From Isoetes taiwanensis (Eukaryota > Streptophyta > Lycopodiopsida > Isoetales > Isoetaceae), in contig JAJEKV010000008.1 of NCBI GenBank assembly GCA_021234155.1, positions 10,906,740 to 10,970,739 of the forward strand: a stretch of 64,000 nucleotides of DNA. The letters are read 5' to 3'. The position numbers were made by a program, and so were the translations under genes. The notes beneath the pieces were generated by a model. It worked only from the letters and a program-made list of their open reading frames with translations, did not search any database and was not told the origin of the DNA. Shown here piece after piece: positions 1-10,371 of the stretch. Every line of letters begins with the position of its first letter. The stretch's first letter is position 1.

Positions 1-559
1 GTTAGTACGATATGTGACGAGGTGGTCGACATGTGACGTATATTTTTATACGTGAAGTTTTGGTTTTTAGGATTACAAATTCAATAATTGCCCGATTGAT
101 ACCGTCCAAAAAGACTCGACGACCAACCCGCAGCCTTCATTTAAGCATGTTGCCCGCACATGCATCATCACGATAGATGTGCTACCGCATGAATTACCTC
201 CTTCATCTAGACTTTTTTTTTTGGGGCTTTGAGAGATTGCAAGAGCCGGAAAAATATTGTCTCGAACTATATCAAAGAAACCAAAGAAGCACATATGGAT
301 ACGCCAATACTGGGGAAGAAGGTTATGATTTAAAATCTCATGCCGGGTATACAAGTAATTTAATGGCACTATGGAAGTTGAAAGATCAACATCAAGGTTG
401 GAATCAGCAGAAGCAATGCTTGAACTTGTAACTTTACCCGCCAAACGCCGATGATTTTGTGATATATGATGGTGGAGGAATTTATGTTTCAATTGCACAA
501 GTTCCATATGAAGCCAACCCCATTGATGAGGATTTTGAAAAGCCGAGGTACTATGTGGC
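1..559. other. Unassigned flank
   Basis: I recognise no gene here. It lies downstream of the minus-strand B3 relic and could hold its decayed C-terminal part. The minus strand is open over about 73-507, but the translation matches no family I know. Confidence 0.3.
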
Positions 560-800
560 TACACCCGCTGATGGCCTTGTTTCGAGATCCATACATGGAA
601 AGTGGAATTGAACATAGCTCGGCCGCTATGCCAAGAAGAGTATCTAAACCGCCACCGTTACCTTGGAAGTCTTCAAAGTAGAGCATGTCATGGTGCAAAG
701 GAAAATGGGCTTCACCGAGCTTAGGGATCACAAGGCGGTTGAGCTTTGCCGACATTGCTAGGGTCCTTTGGTGCGTTTTTAACGCCATGCTCGATTGTTT
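560..800 (-). pseudogene. B3 DNA-binding domain relic, RAV/NGATHA type
   Basis: This is a decayed B3 domain, the plant-specific DNA-binding fold of RAV and NGATHA transcription factors. Read on the minus strand, three frames are needed. The first gives DPSNVGK (about 745-765). After a one-base shift comes LNRLVIPKLGEAHFPL and YFEDFQG (about 660-744). After another shift comes RWRFRYSSWHSG (about 615-657). In the family these run together as TPSDVGKLNRLVIPK, NFEDVNGK and WRFRYSYWNSSQSY. The order and spacing are those of a real B3 domain, so homology is secure although the gene is dead. No AP2 domain is visible upstream. A second B3 exon lies 1.6 kb away on the opposite strand. Confidence 0.8.
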
Positions 801-1125
801 TCGCTTCATGACTCATGAACTTGTTCCGCTTGAGCTAAGATTTTTATGGGTTCTTCTTTGCGATCGATTGTATGATCCGACAAAGCCACAACATATCAAA
901 GCAGCCCAAAAAATCATGCGCTTTTTTCGAGAAATCTCTTTAACCTGGTTTTTTTAATTTCTTCATTATGGCCATTCCGAGGTTGTGGAGGTTGTTGCCT
1001 TCTTGGACAAGTTTGTTCATCTAAAAATCAAGAGAATTGTGGAGTTGGTTGAACTAAAATATTTTAATTGGTCATCTAGCAAAATGCTTTGGGAAGAAAA
1101 TCAGTGTATTCTCTCGCAACATTCA
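801..1125. other. Unassigned, upstream side of the B3 relic
   Basis: No family can be recognised. On the minus strand this would be the 5' part or upstream region of the B3 relic. A weak resemblance to the stretch preceding the B3 domain in RAV proteins was not convincing. Confidence 0.3.
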
Positions 1126-1163
1126 TTCTAGAACTTTCTACAACATTCTGGAATTTTCTAGAA
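1126..1163. promoter_or_regulatory. Eight-pentamer heat-shock-element array
   Basis: Inverted GAA/TTC pentamers follow one another in exact 5-bp phase: TTC at 1126, GAA at 1131, TTC at 1136, CAA (one mismatch) at 1141, TTC at 1146, GAA at 1151, TTC at 1156 and GAA at 1161. Heat-shock factor trimers bind nGAAnnTTCnnGAAn, so this is a very long consensus site. It lies on the upstream side of the minus-strand B3 relic. Whether it is bound is unknown; a simple palindromic repeat (TTCTAGAA) could give the same pattern. Confidence 0.6.
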
Positions 1164-1216
1164 GGATTCCTTAGGCTCACCCAAGATTCTCTTATGTTTT
1201 AAAACTTTTTAAAACT

Positions 1217-1239
1217 TTCTAGAACATTCTAGAACTTTC
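1217..1239. promoter_or_regulatory. Five-pentamer heat-shock element
   Basis: TTC 1217, GAA 1222, TTC 1227, GAA 1232 and TTC 1237 form a perfect alternating 5-bp-phased array, 54 bp after the first one. The two together make a dense HSE cluster between the B3 and SNF2 relics. Confidence 0.6.
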
Positions 1240-1374
1240 AGATATGTGACATATGTGACATATGTGTCGTCGAGAAGGTCGATGTTCCGTAAAGGCACCA
1301 TCTTCATTGTGCCCTTAAGCCCCCAAAGAAGCACGTGAACTTTTAGTGTGAGCTTTTCTAATGGATTGAGCTTC

Positions 1375-1935
1375 ATCCCAATAATTCTAAACCACCTAAT
1401 GTTCGACAATTGTGCCCTTAGCCCGGGGGCTGCTTTTTCATCCTCTTCAGATGGCTTTCAGAATTCGTAACAAATGGTTCCATATGTAGTAAGCACAATG
1501 TCGGCTTACAAAGTTCAACACAATTTATTCTTTCTCGATCTTCATGGTATATGTACACGAGATAGCTTGACAGATGGTGCTACTTTTTCCTTCAATTCAT
1601 GTTCCCATTGTTTTAAAAGCGATTTAGGGCAAACAATCAAGGTGCTCCCGTGATTCTTCTACATTGTATCTTTGACGTTTTGGCGGTCTAGCCTTCAAAA
1701 TCAAAGCAATTGCAGAGATTGTCTTTCCAAATCCCCTCGATAATTTGATAATTATAAACATATGAGTTCCCTAATAATCGCCTCGAAGTTCAGATTTCTC
1801 CATCCAAGCAAGGGCAATACGCTATATTACATCCCAACCATGTCAATTGCAGCTATAAAATATGAAATAATAATATATCTAGTCATACCTGGTGCTTCAG
1901 AAGTTCTATTGTTATCGTGTCATTGTCTAGATTTG
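1375..1935 (-). pseudogene. SNF2-family ATPase relic (RAD5/16, FRG/HLTF-like)
   Basis: A fragment of a SWI/SNF2-type chromatin-remodelling ATPase, decayed by frameshifts and stops. On the minus strand, in order: LLKHQ (about 1900-1915) and IALAWMEKSE (about 1795-1825), which resemble the Q-motif side of FRG/CHR27-type proteins; GFGKTISAIALILK, the Walker A region (about 1690-1735); LIVCPKSLLKQWEHELKEKV (about 1570-1630); YIYHEDRERI (about 1525-1550); ADIVLTTYGTI (about 1470-1503); and WFRII (about 1383-1397). In the family the last is followed by the DEAH box, which is not recognisable here. At least two frame changes are needed. The helicase C domain and RING finger are absent, so this is a captured or degraded piece, not a gene. 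Confidence 0.75.
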
Positions 1936-2400
1936 CTTCTTCATCTCCCCGCAATTGTATTCTAATATTCTAACCAATTTATCGTGTCCGGCTATGTAAT
2001 GGCTAATATGGGATCAGTGCACAAATGAGTCTCACTTGTAGCCGCGGCGAATGCATTCTTATCAAGTTCGACCCCGCAAATAATCTCCAAGCAGGACGAA
2101 GATATTCGTAGTTTTCCTGATGGGGGTTGGCAAGGAGTATAGAAAATGATGCGCGTCATCTTTTTAGAGAGCTTGGATTCACGTTTGATACTGAGCCATG
2201 CGTGCCACAAAAGTTCAGCCTAGAGGATATTATGCTAGACACTCCACCAGATATTTCTGTGGTGGATCTAGTTGGCTCTCAAGATAGTGTAGATTGGTTA
2301 GATAAGAAAGTCCTTGAGACTGGCATTTCATTTCGTGCTTGTGCAACCAAGTGGGCGGCTTGATTTGATAACTGATTCTGCGTTGGATTTTTTGTTTCAG
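1936..2400. other. Unassigned segment before the B3 exon
   Basis: An open + frame at about 2127-2363 does not match the N-terminal half of any B3 protein I know. The segment ends in a pyrimidine-rich tract and AG at 2399-2400, a good splice acceptor for the next exon. Confidence 0.3.
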
Positions 2401-2760
2401 CTCGTCATTCCAAAAATCAACGCAGAAGCACATTTGCCTTGCGATGGAATTGTGGAGAAAAAAAAAGGTAAGATGCTTCTGTTTATAGATTAAAATCAAT
2501 GCATGTGGAAATTTAGATACTGTTATTGGGATAGTTCGCAAAGTTATGTCTTCGCAAAAGGCTGGAGCAGGTTTGTCAAGGCAAAGAATTTGCAGGTGAA
2601 TGATGTGGTTTCGTTTGAGAGAGATATCCAAGGTAAAAAATTTTACATCAGCTGGCGAAGGGATCCTTCTGCTGGTGCTGGAAATTACAGTGTTGATGCA
2701 GGATGCAACAGCCCTTTGCAGAAAGTTTTCAGGCTGTTTGGAGTCGATATTTGGTATTGA
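2401..2760 (+). pseudogene. B3 domain terminal exon with C-terminal RLFGV motif
   Basis: This exon-like segment follows a good acceptor (TTTGTTTCAG, ending 2400) and stays in one frame to a TGA at 2758-2760. It encodes the second half of a RAV/NGATHA-type B3 domain: LVIPKINAEAHLP, then [33 protein letters not shown] and a C-terminal [13 protein letters not shown] is the known B3 repression motif, so the protein end looks authentic. One in-frame TAA (2491-2493) sits where the family has the loop between FED and VWRF; alignment on both sides is gap-free, so it is a point mutation. The first half (TPSDVGKLNR) is not found upstream. Conclusion: a terminal exon of a B3 repressor, probably non-functional unless the stop is a sequencing error. 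Confidence 0.8.
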
Positions 2761-2807
2761 AGCAACTTAAATTCTATCTTTTGATATAACTATAATATGG
2801 TAGTTTT

Positions 2808-3204
2808 GAGCTCAGATTAGCTCCTGGTTGATCCAGAATTTTTTGAGCTCAGAATTTAGCTTATGGTTGATCCAGAATTTTTGAGGCACTGCCTTATGTA
2901 TATAAGCATGATGTAGAATACAAAAAACTGGATATATGATATGATATAGATTGAAATCGTTTTTTCAAAATGGAATTTGAAGATAAAAATATGAAGAAGA
3001 TGAATATGATCAGGATGGATATCAAGAAGATGAATGCCACGATGAATAAGGATATGACAATAATATTGCTTGTTTTAATTTGTATAGGCCTATTTGTGCT
3101 ATGGGTATTTTGAAAAAGCAGATGAATTTAGTGATGGACATGGAGTTGGAGATGGTTGATCCAAAATTTTTGAGCTCATAATTTAGCTTCTGGTTGATCC
3201 AGAG
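2808..3204 (+). repeat. About 38-bp repeat, two tandem copies plus one distant copy
   Basis: The unit, built on GAGCTCAGAATTTAGC followed by TGGTTGATCCAGAA, occurs at about 2808-2843 and 2844-2884 and again at about 3153-3204. The 270 bp between holds AT-rich sequence with no gene seen. Confidence 0.65.
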
Positions 3205-3659
3205 AAAGAGAAAAAAGAAGGAATTAGAAATGACATATGGATTTACCCCTAGAATTTCTACAACGAGAATATTGGGTAGTCAAAAAGTGGGACTCCCATA
3301 TCCTCAAACCCAACATCTTTAGAGAAGCAACAAAATGCAATCGAATGAGGAACTTGGTGTCCAAAGATAGTGGGGAAATCGCCGACGACTCCTTGCAAAT
3401 CCAAGGCATTAATGTCCCATGTGTTAAAGCTGCCCCGATCAAAATTTGCCTAAAAATGCCATCGCCCACCGGGCCGGGCATCGTCACGACAAAATGTCAC
3501 CAAAATGTCGACCGGCCAATAATTTGCTCGCGGATGCAAATTTTAATCAAGCTATGTTCAAGTGTTTTGAGGTATGCAGATTTTAGGTTGTTACACAAAA
3601 CTTGCTCGATTTTTTAGGTTGCTCGTAACAAAAAGATAGGTATACATAAATTTCATAAC
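3205..3659. other. Unassigned; left side of CACTA element A
   Basis: A + frame (3237-3617) is open for 126 codons but matches nothing I know. Short copies of CACGACAAATGTC begin near 3484 and recur at 3667-3700, so the left end of the CACTA element may lie anywhere from about 3480 to 3660. Confidence 0.3.
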
Positions 3660-3945
3660 CGACAAATGTCACGACAAATGTCACGACAAATGTCGACGTC
3701 GCGATGCACGTCATGTGACATTACGTAACATAAGACACGCCAAGACGCATTTGCCACGCGGTAATCGCCAGTCGCATGTGACCGGATTTGACCGTTGACT
3801 ATACGCCGCATGCGACGTGGTCTACGTAACGCACGACACGCCCAGACGCATTTCGTTGCCAGTGTACCGCCAAGTCGTAGGTGACTTGGCATGTGACCGT
3901 TGACACTACGCCGCCGGGCGACGCCACGCCGCATGCGACGTTAAA
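3660..3945 (+). repeat. CACTA subterminal repeat block (element A)
   Basis: The block contains repeated ATGTCACGACAA units (3666-3700) and diverged copies of the palindromic core GCATGCGACG (about 3805-3820 and 3928-3940) among many CGACG/CGTCG pieces. Subterminal arrays of this kind bind the CACTA DNA-binding protein in characterised elements; that role here is inferred. The same core is cleaner in element B. Confidence 0.6.
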
Positions 3946-3950
3946 GATTT

Positions 3951-3960
3951 CTATATAAAC
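3951..3960 (+). promoter_or_regulatory. TATA box of the CACTA A transposase promoter
   Basis: CTATATAAAC sits directly after the subterminal repeats and before a pyrimidine-rich leader (about 3965-4020), where a transcription start would be expected. Position relative to the transposase supports it; no start site can be seen. Confidence 0.5.
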
Positions 3961-4249
3961 AACTTTTTTTCGGCCTTCATTGTTATTTTCTTTTCGGCTC
4001 CTCTTCCAGCCTCAGCCTTTGGTGTTCTTCTTTTTAACCATATCTTATACTTGTTGTCGCCTCTACATGGATCACCATGGTCATCGGCATGATCGACTTT
4101 GGAGATGGCCAGAGACGATTGATGCCGCCTTTACCACCGTGGGAGGCCGGATATACGGAACCGCCACATGTAAGTTACTCGATTCTTGTATTTAGTAGCC
4201 TAGACATATATAAACTAGGAGAGGACGGTAATCATGAGTAGTAAAAAAC

Positions 4250-4545
4250 GCAGTGTGTTTTGGTCAAGGACACGGTCACCTCCACCTTGAGTGGAGAGGA
4301 CCAGATGTGCCAGGCCCAAACTCACCTTCATACCTTACTAAGTACAATGTAGATTACAAAATTGAGGTGTCGCGTAGTCAAGGTCATATGTCGACTTCAC
4401 CTTGAGTGGAGGGGACTCTATGTATCGGGCTAGCTGCCTCCAAAAAGATCTTTATTGAAATTGAAACTTATATAAGGGTCGCATTTCTGAAAGGGCATGG
4501 TCGGCTTCACCTTGAGTGGAGAGGACTACGTGTCCGGGCCCAATT
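4250..4545 (+). repeat. Three-copy intron repeat, shared with element B
   Basis: Three copies (about 4268, 4376 and 4495; spacing 105-120 bp) of a segment of about 50 bp centred on TCCACCTTGAGTGGAGAGGA. Four clear relatives occur at 27,640-28,015 in element B at a similar distance from the 5' end. CTCCACC and GGTGGAG-like pieces give each copy a short hairpin. Confidence 0.7.
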
Positions 4546-4559
4546 CTGTCCATTTAGGA

Positions 4560-4594
4560 TTTAGGGTTTAGGGTTTAGGGTTTAGGGTTTAGGG
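4560..4594 (+). repeat. Interstitial telomere repeat (TTTAGGG)5
   Basis: Five perfect contiguous units of the plant telomere heptamer, followed by a partial sixth. They lie inside the presumed first intron of CACTA element A, far from any chromosome end as far as this window shows. Confidence 0.9.
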
Positions 4595-5765
4595 TTTATA
4601 CTACCATATATTGTATCTATCACAGCGTTCAAACTATTGTGCAAAGATATAGTACTTACCTTTTGTAATTGGCAAGAGGGACAAAATAGTTTGCGATTGT
4701 AAAAGATGTATGGGGTGAAGAGACGACTTAGAACGGTTGTTGAAGACCATCCGATAAGATTTGGTACATTTGAACAACCCACCGATCCGATGCTCGCCAT
4801 GGATATCGTGTTGGTATACAATTATTATTTTTTTTTTTTTTTTTAAGAGTATCTCCTCCCGCTTTAAGTATATATTCAAGATGTTTATGATATCTAAATA
4901 TGTAGGTAGATGATGCTGATGTCTCCTCCAAACTAGATGTGGATTTTGGTTTAATGTTGTCCATAGAGGCATATGAAATCAAGCAAAGAACCCGATTCAT
5001 CAATAATGTGGATGGGTGCCGCCAACGCCGAAAGTGTTCCCCCGCGTGAAAGAACATGAAGGGCTACAATCATGAGAACATTGCATGTGTCGACATTTCC
5101 CAAGAACGCTTGGCCTCACCGCCTCGAAGCGTGAAATTCCTCAAGAATTGCAAAGATTAGTCCGACCCTTTGTTAGGCAATCGCGAAGACATTTGGCTTG
5201 TGGCCGTAGACTTACCTATCCCTATGGATCAAGAATTTGCTTATTGGGGAAGAAGATACATCATTATGCGGAGCCGCATTTGTCCGTAAGTCGGATTCGC
5301 CTTATCTCCCAAGACGCTGTGATAGAAGTGGAGCGAGATACCCACATTCCATTAATGCCATATGCGTGTCCCGAAAGTAACGATTGGAAAACTTGGCAAA
5401 CTTTGACTAAATATGCTTGGCGATGAGGATTTATGGAATGAATTCCAATGTCAAGGCCGGAGATAGTCAGGGGGGGCATGTGATGAGGAGTTGAAGTTTA
5501 TTGATGGTCGGCCGTGGGTTCATGGCAATATTGCGGTGGTTCATCAACAGTTCTATTGACAACCGTGAGCGATGCAATTGTGAATTTTAGAGTGTCAAGG
5601 AGGGGAGGAAGATTTTTTTACAAGATCCGTAAAAAGCGATATATCATGGTGTGTGCTATTAAAAGCATAAACATTGAGATGAGTTATTCATCAACTATCG
5701 CTATGATAGACCTCTCCCATTTGAGATGGAACAATAGTATTGTTGTACAAAAAAAAAAGGAATAA

Positions 5766-5803
<38 letters not shown>

Positions 5804-6459
5804 GTTTTTGTCATTCGTGAGTCTATACAAATGGTTGTATGTATTTTATACTTATTACATTATTTGACATGATGGTTAATACGCTACTCCCCGGTTAATG
5901 AACTCATTCAGAGCGGTCTCCATCCCGATCCATTAGTTCTAAGTTACGTGCAAAGGGAAACCTATCGTCGTGAATTTCAAGCCGAGCGCACCAATATGAA
6001 GATATTGCATACGATCAATATGAAGAGGATGAAACTATTGACTAACCCGAGAAACGAAGTCTTTCGTGACGAGCCGATGCTCGATATGTTGCACGCCTTC
6101 AAGAATTACCCGATATTGATTTAGATGATGTCGAGGATGGTGGTGGAGAGGATATGGTAGAAGATGTGGGATACCCTTCGAGGAAGGTCGTGACCGACGA
6201 TGACCCTATTGTTATCGGGCGTAAACGCAGCTTATTTCCTCGGCCTCAAAACCTCTCGCTTGTCTACAAGGCTCGCTAATTCTCAATCTCCAAACCAAGT
6301 TCAAGTGGAGCAATGCAAGTGTCTCGCTTCTATTGAGGTGACATACTTATCAAGTCTTTCTATCTTACCACCATCTCCATCTTTTATCTTACCACTCTTA
6401 GATGCGCAGTTATTGCACGAGAAGATCCTTCCAGAGAAGAACAATATGCCTACCACGCA
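4595..6459 (+). pseudogene. Decayed 5' coding part of CACTA element A
   Basis: This stretch lies between the intron repeats and the recognisable Tnp2 core and has broken open frames on the + strand. Around 6060-6130 the reading MLDMLHAFKNYP, followed by an acidic stretch, resembles the region preceding the TNP2 core, but this is weak. Other frames (4960-5460) match nothing I know. A run of 29 T residues lies at 5770-5798 and an 18-T run near 4829. The reading is mainly by position. Confidence 0.35.
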
Positions 6460-9400
6460 TCTCAAGTTAAGAAAATGATTCAAGCGCCCCGCCTTGGTTA
6501 TAAAGTCATACATGCATGTCCAAATGATTGTATGATCTTCTATCCCCCGCCGAGCATGAGAAGTCCACTCATTGTCTCGTATGTAATGAACCGAGATACG
6601 TGAATGACCTAAAGGGAAAAACGGTACCTTAAGGTTATTCGACACTTTCCAATAATCCCAAGGTATATGCATCACCACTTTACAAATAGTTGTAAATTCA
6701 CTTATTTTCGGTACTTATATGTTGCCTATAATTTATTCTATAGGTTAAAGTTGATGTTCCGTTGCAAGACATTGGCTAGCCTAATGGACTTCACGGCTAC
6801 ACATGCATCTAGTGATGATGTGATGCGAGTCCCGAGTTTACGCAGCAGTTTGGAAGCATGTCGATGCGACATGGCCCGACTTTGAAAAGAACCACGAACG
6901 CGGTGTTTGGGCCTGGCCACCGATGGCGAAAACCCATATGGTACACAATCGACCGCATGGTCTACATGGCCGCTGATGATAGTGAACTACAACATACCCC
7001 CATGGTTGTTGATGAAGAGTGGGCACATTATGATGACTTTATTGATACCGGGAAGAAAACCAAGTAATTTAGATGTGTACCTAAGAATAATTGTGGATGA
7101 GTTACTCCCTTTGTGGAACACGTGTATTCAGGTCACGATGCCCATAAAAATGACGCTTTTAATCTTAGAGGTATACTATTGTGGACTATGCATGACTTTC
7201 CGGGTTTGCCGAAAGTGTTCGGGTTTAAGACATCGGGCACTTCCCTTGCATGATATGTGGGGAAAAGTTGCAGCACCGCCACTCTAAGCATCCAAGAAAG
7301 TAGTATACGAGGGTTTTAGGAAGTATTTGCCGCCACGCACCCCTTCTTCGTAAAAGCAAATGCAGACAATTCAAAGGGTAATCAGAGACTATACGTAACC
7401 ACCAAGCGTAATTACCATACGAGAATGGGGTGAGCGTTGGGATAAGAAGGAAGAGGGGAAAATCCGCAAGGGGAAATGTGAGGGGGGGCACAGAATGAGG
7501 AGGTCGTGAGCCAACCCAGACAAAGGAGGATGAGGAATTATACGCTTGGTGGCGAGGAAGCCGCTGAGGAGGAAGTCTTTATCGCCAATATGAAAAGGAA
7601 GTCTGTTTTTTATAGACTACCATATTGGACCGACCTATTGATTCAACACCTTTTAGACCCGATGCATATCTTCAAGAACGTGGGAAACTCTTTATGGAAG
7701 CATGTATTTGGTCAAAAAGACACAACAAATGCCGTGGATGGACCTTAAGGTAAGTAATACAAAGAAAGAGGCATGGATCCGAGGTGAAGGGCAACCACTT
7801 CCTCCGGCAAAATGGGTTATTGCTAGGTCTGACCATCGACCTATTTATGATGATTTAAGGGCCCTTAGAACACCAACTGGTTACATGCAATCATTAAGTA
7901 ACCGCATTCACAAGTAGTGGGGAGCCGATCGGTTTAAAGTCCCATGATCGGCATAAGTTCTTGCATGTAAGCAATTGAAGTCCACATATATATGCACTAC
8001 TATAAAATGTAACCCATAACTTATATTTGGTGTTTGATCATGCACAGTTCTTCATGCCCCCCGACCTTTAGGGGAGTTTTAGACAAGGGACCATTGAGGC
8101 AATAAGTGCCCTATCAAAGGTCATAAGGTTGTTACCCATGTTGATTTAGTGGTCCCCGCCTATTTTATTTGTGGCTAAGTTTTTGTTTTGGACCTCATAG
8201 GTGGATGTGTAAAAAACTATACCGAAAAGACTAAATTGAAGAGATGAAAGTGAAAATGGCAGAGGCATGTTGCTTGTTGGAGAAGGAGTTTCCTACGAAG
8301 CTTTTTGGATACCAAACCCATCTTTTGGTACATCTTATTGAGGAAGTGGAGCTCATGGAACCGTATATGCCGATGGATGTTTTTCTTGGAAAGGTTTATG
8401 AAGGTATTGAAGGATATGGTGCGCCAAAGAGCACGCCCCAAGGTAGTATGGCGAGGGATGGCTTTAAAGAGTCACTTTTCTATATGATGTAATATATTTC
8501 CGCCAGACATCCAGATGCACCTCGCTTATGGAGTGATGAAGGGACGAGAAGATTGTGGGGGTAGTGGCGTAAGGCAATGGTATGCGAAGTCATTTCCGCA
8601 CCGATATGATCATTAGGTTAATCAATTTCTTCTTTACAATTCGCACCAATGGCAAAATGGATTGCTCGTTATGAGAACGCAAAGGAAGAAATGGAAGAGA
8701 AGAGGCATGAATGGAGACGACATAATAGACGAGCCCCGCACTCGATGGATATGAACCCTTGCCGGACAAGATGGAAAGAGAATGGGTACTATGTGCTTTG
8801 ACCGATGCATATCACAAGGGGGAGTATATTACAGCCACTTTAATGGGCATACGCACAAGGTGTCATGAAAAAGGTAGTTGCAACAAATTATGTTGATGTC
8901 TAAATCGAAAGTATTTTCTTTTTGATGTTATTGTATCTATTGACATTAATGGTGCTTTTGACAAGATATATCTTACTCCTCGATATGGTGGCATGGGACC
9001 CACTATCGCGGTGAGTTCTCTTGACATACACAGAAGACTTGTGGATCGCTGAGTCATGGCATCATTCACGATGGAGTTTCAATCAAGCGTTGCCGATCGT
9101 AATCGCCGTGAAGCCACCCGTGATTGGCCTGGAGGTTAAAGACTATAATGGAGGTGGATGTTGGTGGCAATTTTAAGACCTTCATATTCGATGTCCATTG
9201 GTTTGACCTTCAATTAAGGGGGCCAGCCTACAAGAAAGTATGATAGAACAAGTGGCTTTTTCATTGCCAACTCTAGCAAGATGTACCGGTAGTGAGACGC
9301 TTTGTCCTTCCGCATAACCGCGGAACAGTACACACATACACATATCCACTTCAAAATTTAGACCATCAATATCAATCTCACGCCCAAATTTCTTTTGACC

Positions 9401-9610
9401 AGATTTTTTTCTTTACCGATCGACAAGACCCAACATGGTGGTTTATCATACAAACTACACCGAGGGGACGCCTCCAATATTCCAAGGTGTTGTGCTAGAG
9501 GAGTCAATAACGCCCTCAAGAGCCCTCCGCGCAGATCAAGGCATTCAAACTCACCGAAAATGAGCATCAAGAGGTTGGACCACCAGCCTCATGCAAAGAT
9601 CTTACACCAG
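6460..9610 (+). pseudogene. CACTA transposase (Tnp2-type) relic
   Basis: This is the transposase of an En/Spm (CACTA) element, broken by stops and frameshifts. Recognisable in order on the + strand: KVIHACPNDCMIF and KVIRHFPIIPR (6500-6660); GLATDGENPYG, NYNIPPWLLMK and LLIPGRKPSNLDVYL (6905-7090), hallmarks of the TNP2 domain; LWTMHDFPGLP (about 7180-7205); LPYWTDLLIQHLLDPMHIFKNV (7615-7680), where plant Tnp2 has LRHNLDVMHIEKNV; a DUF4218-like part with HLLVHLIEEVE and RWMFFLERFMKVLK (8310-8410); and a DUF4216-like tail with TFIFDVHWFDLQLRG and FFTDRQDPTWWFIIQTTPRGR-like residues (9180-9475). Domain order and spacing match full-length transposases of several hundred residues. It cannot make a working protein as read. 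Confidence 0.85.
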
Positions 9611-9620
9611 AGCAATTCCA

Positions 9621-10139
9621 CTTAAATACGATGTATTTCGTGCATTTTAATACAAATGTTGGTAATGCTAACAATGACCTAATTCTAGTTAGCACCTAGA
9701 GGAGACGATCATTAAATTGTATATGTCAAATATTATGCACATCCTCGCAATCCTTCCGATAGGCTATGTCTATTGGTCTTCGTGGTGCAATAAAACACAT
9801 TCAATTCAATTCTTTTTTTCCCCTTTGGTATACATTATATCGGGAGGAATAAAGAACTACTGAACATGGGCTCAAAGAAGCCACATAGGCTCAAGCATTG
9901 CCTCTAGACTAGAACATGCAAAGAGTCTTCAATGGTATCTTAGTTACTCCGATTTTTTCTAACCTTAAACCAAAGGCCACCACCAAGTTAACCCGATCAT
10001 TGCTTAATTTGATGCTATCCACTAGCTTTCGTTGTGGATCAACCGCCTACCTTTCAAACAGATAATAATAATGGTATTTTGTAGGGTGAACAAGTCCAAA
10101 TACATAGAGGAACCATGAGGAGCCTACAGATGTTGAACG
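9621..10139. other. Unassigned; right flank of element A
   Basis: AT-rich, no gene or clear repeat seen. The expected right terminus of CACTA element A is not recognisable here. Confidence 0.3.
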
Positions 10140-10240
10140 TAGGCTTGCATTTCCTTTAGGGTCTAACATGCTACCTAGGTTCAAACAAGCCTCTTAGGCT
10201 CAAGCATTGTCTAGGCTCAAACATGCCCCAAAGATCAAAC
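10140..10240 (+). repeat. Diverged 19-bp minisatellite remnant
   Basis: Several degenerate copies of AGGCTCAAACATGCC and related pieces occur in about 100 bp. They belong to the same family as the large minisatellites at 55 and 59-61 kb, placing that family beside both GC-rich tandem arrays. Confidence 0.5.
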
Positions 10241-10245
10241 ATGTA

Positions 10246-10345
10246 CACAACAAAAATAAAAATAGTTTAAACGACGCCGCTATATCAAATAACGCCGTGA
10301 TGCGACGATTGACGCCGCAGAGATGCGACGCATACGCCGACGCTT
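10246..10345 (+). mobile_element. Lone CACTA-type left terminus
   Basis: It begins CACAACAAAAATAAAA, closely like the inverted right end of element B (CACAACAAGAAAAAGG), and continues into CGACG-rich subterminal repeats. It is in left-end orientation and runs straight into the tandem array; no partner end is visible. Confidence 0.55.
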
Positions 10346-10371
10346 AAAACTCATTTCTTAGTTGGGTTAAC

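Larger units (their letters stand above)
3660..9620 (+). mobile_element. CACTA (En/Spm-like) element A, decayed, with Tnp2
   Basis: The pieces, in order, are a subterminal block of CG-rich repeats (3660-3945), a TATA-like box, a first intron carrying a 3-copy repeat, and a transposase relic of the plant Tnp2 class. This is the arrangement of an autonomous CACTA element. The same subterminal motif and the same intron repeat occur in element B at 26-33 kb, so they belong to one superfamily lineage. No right terminus was found after the transposase; the end seems lost. Confidence 0.6.
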
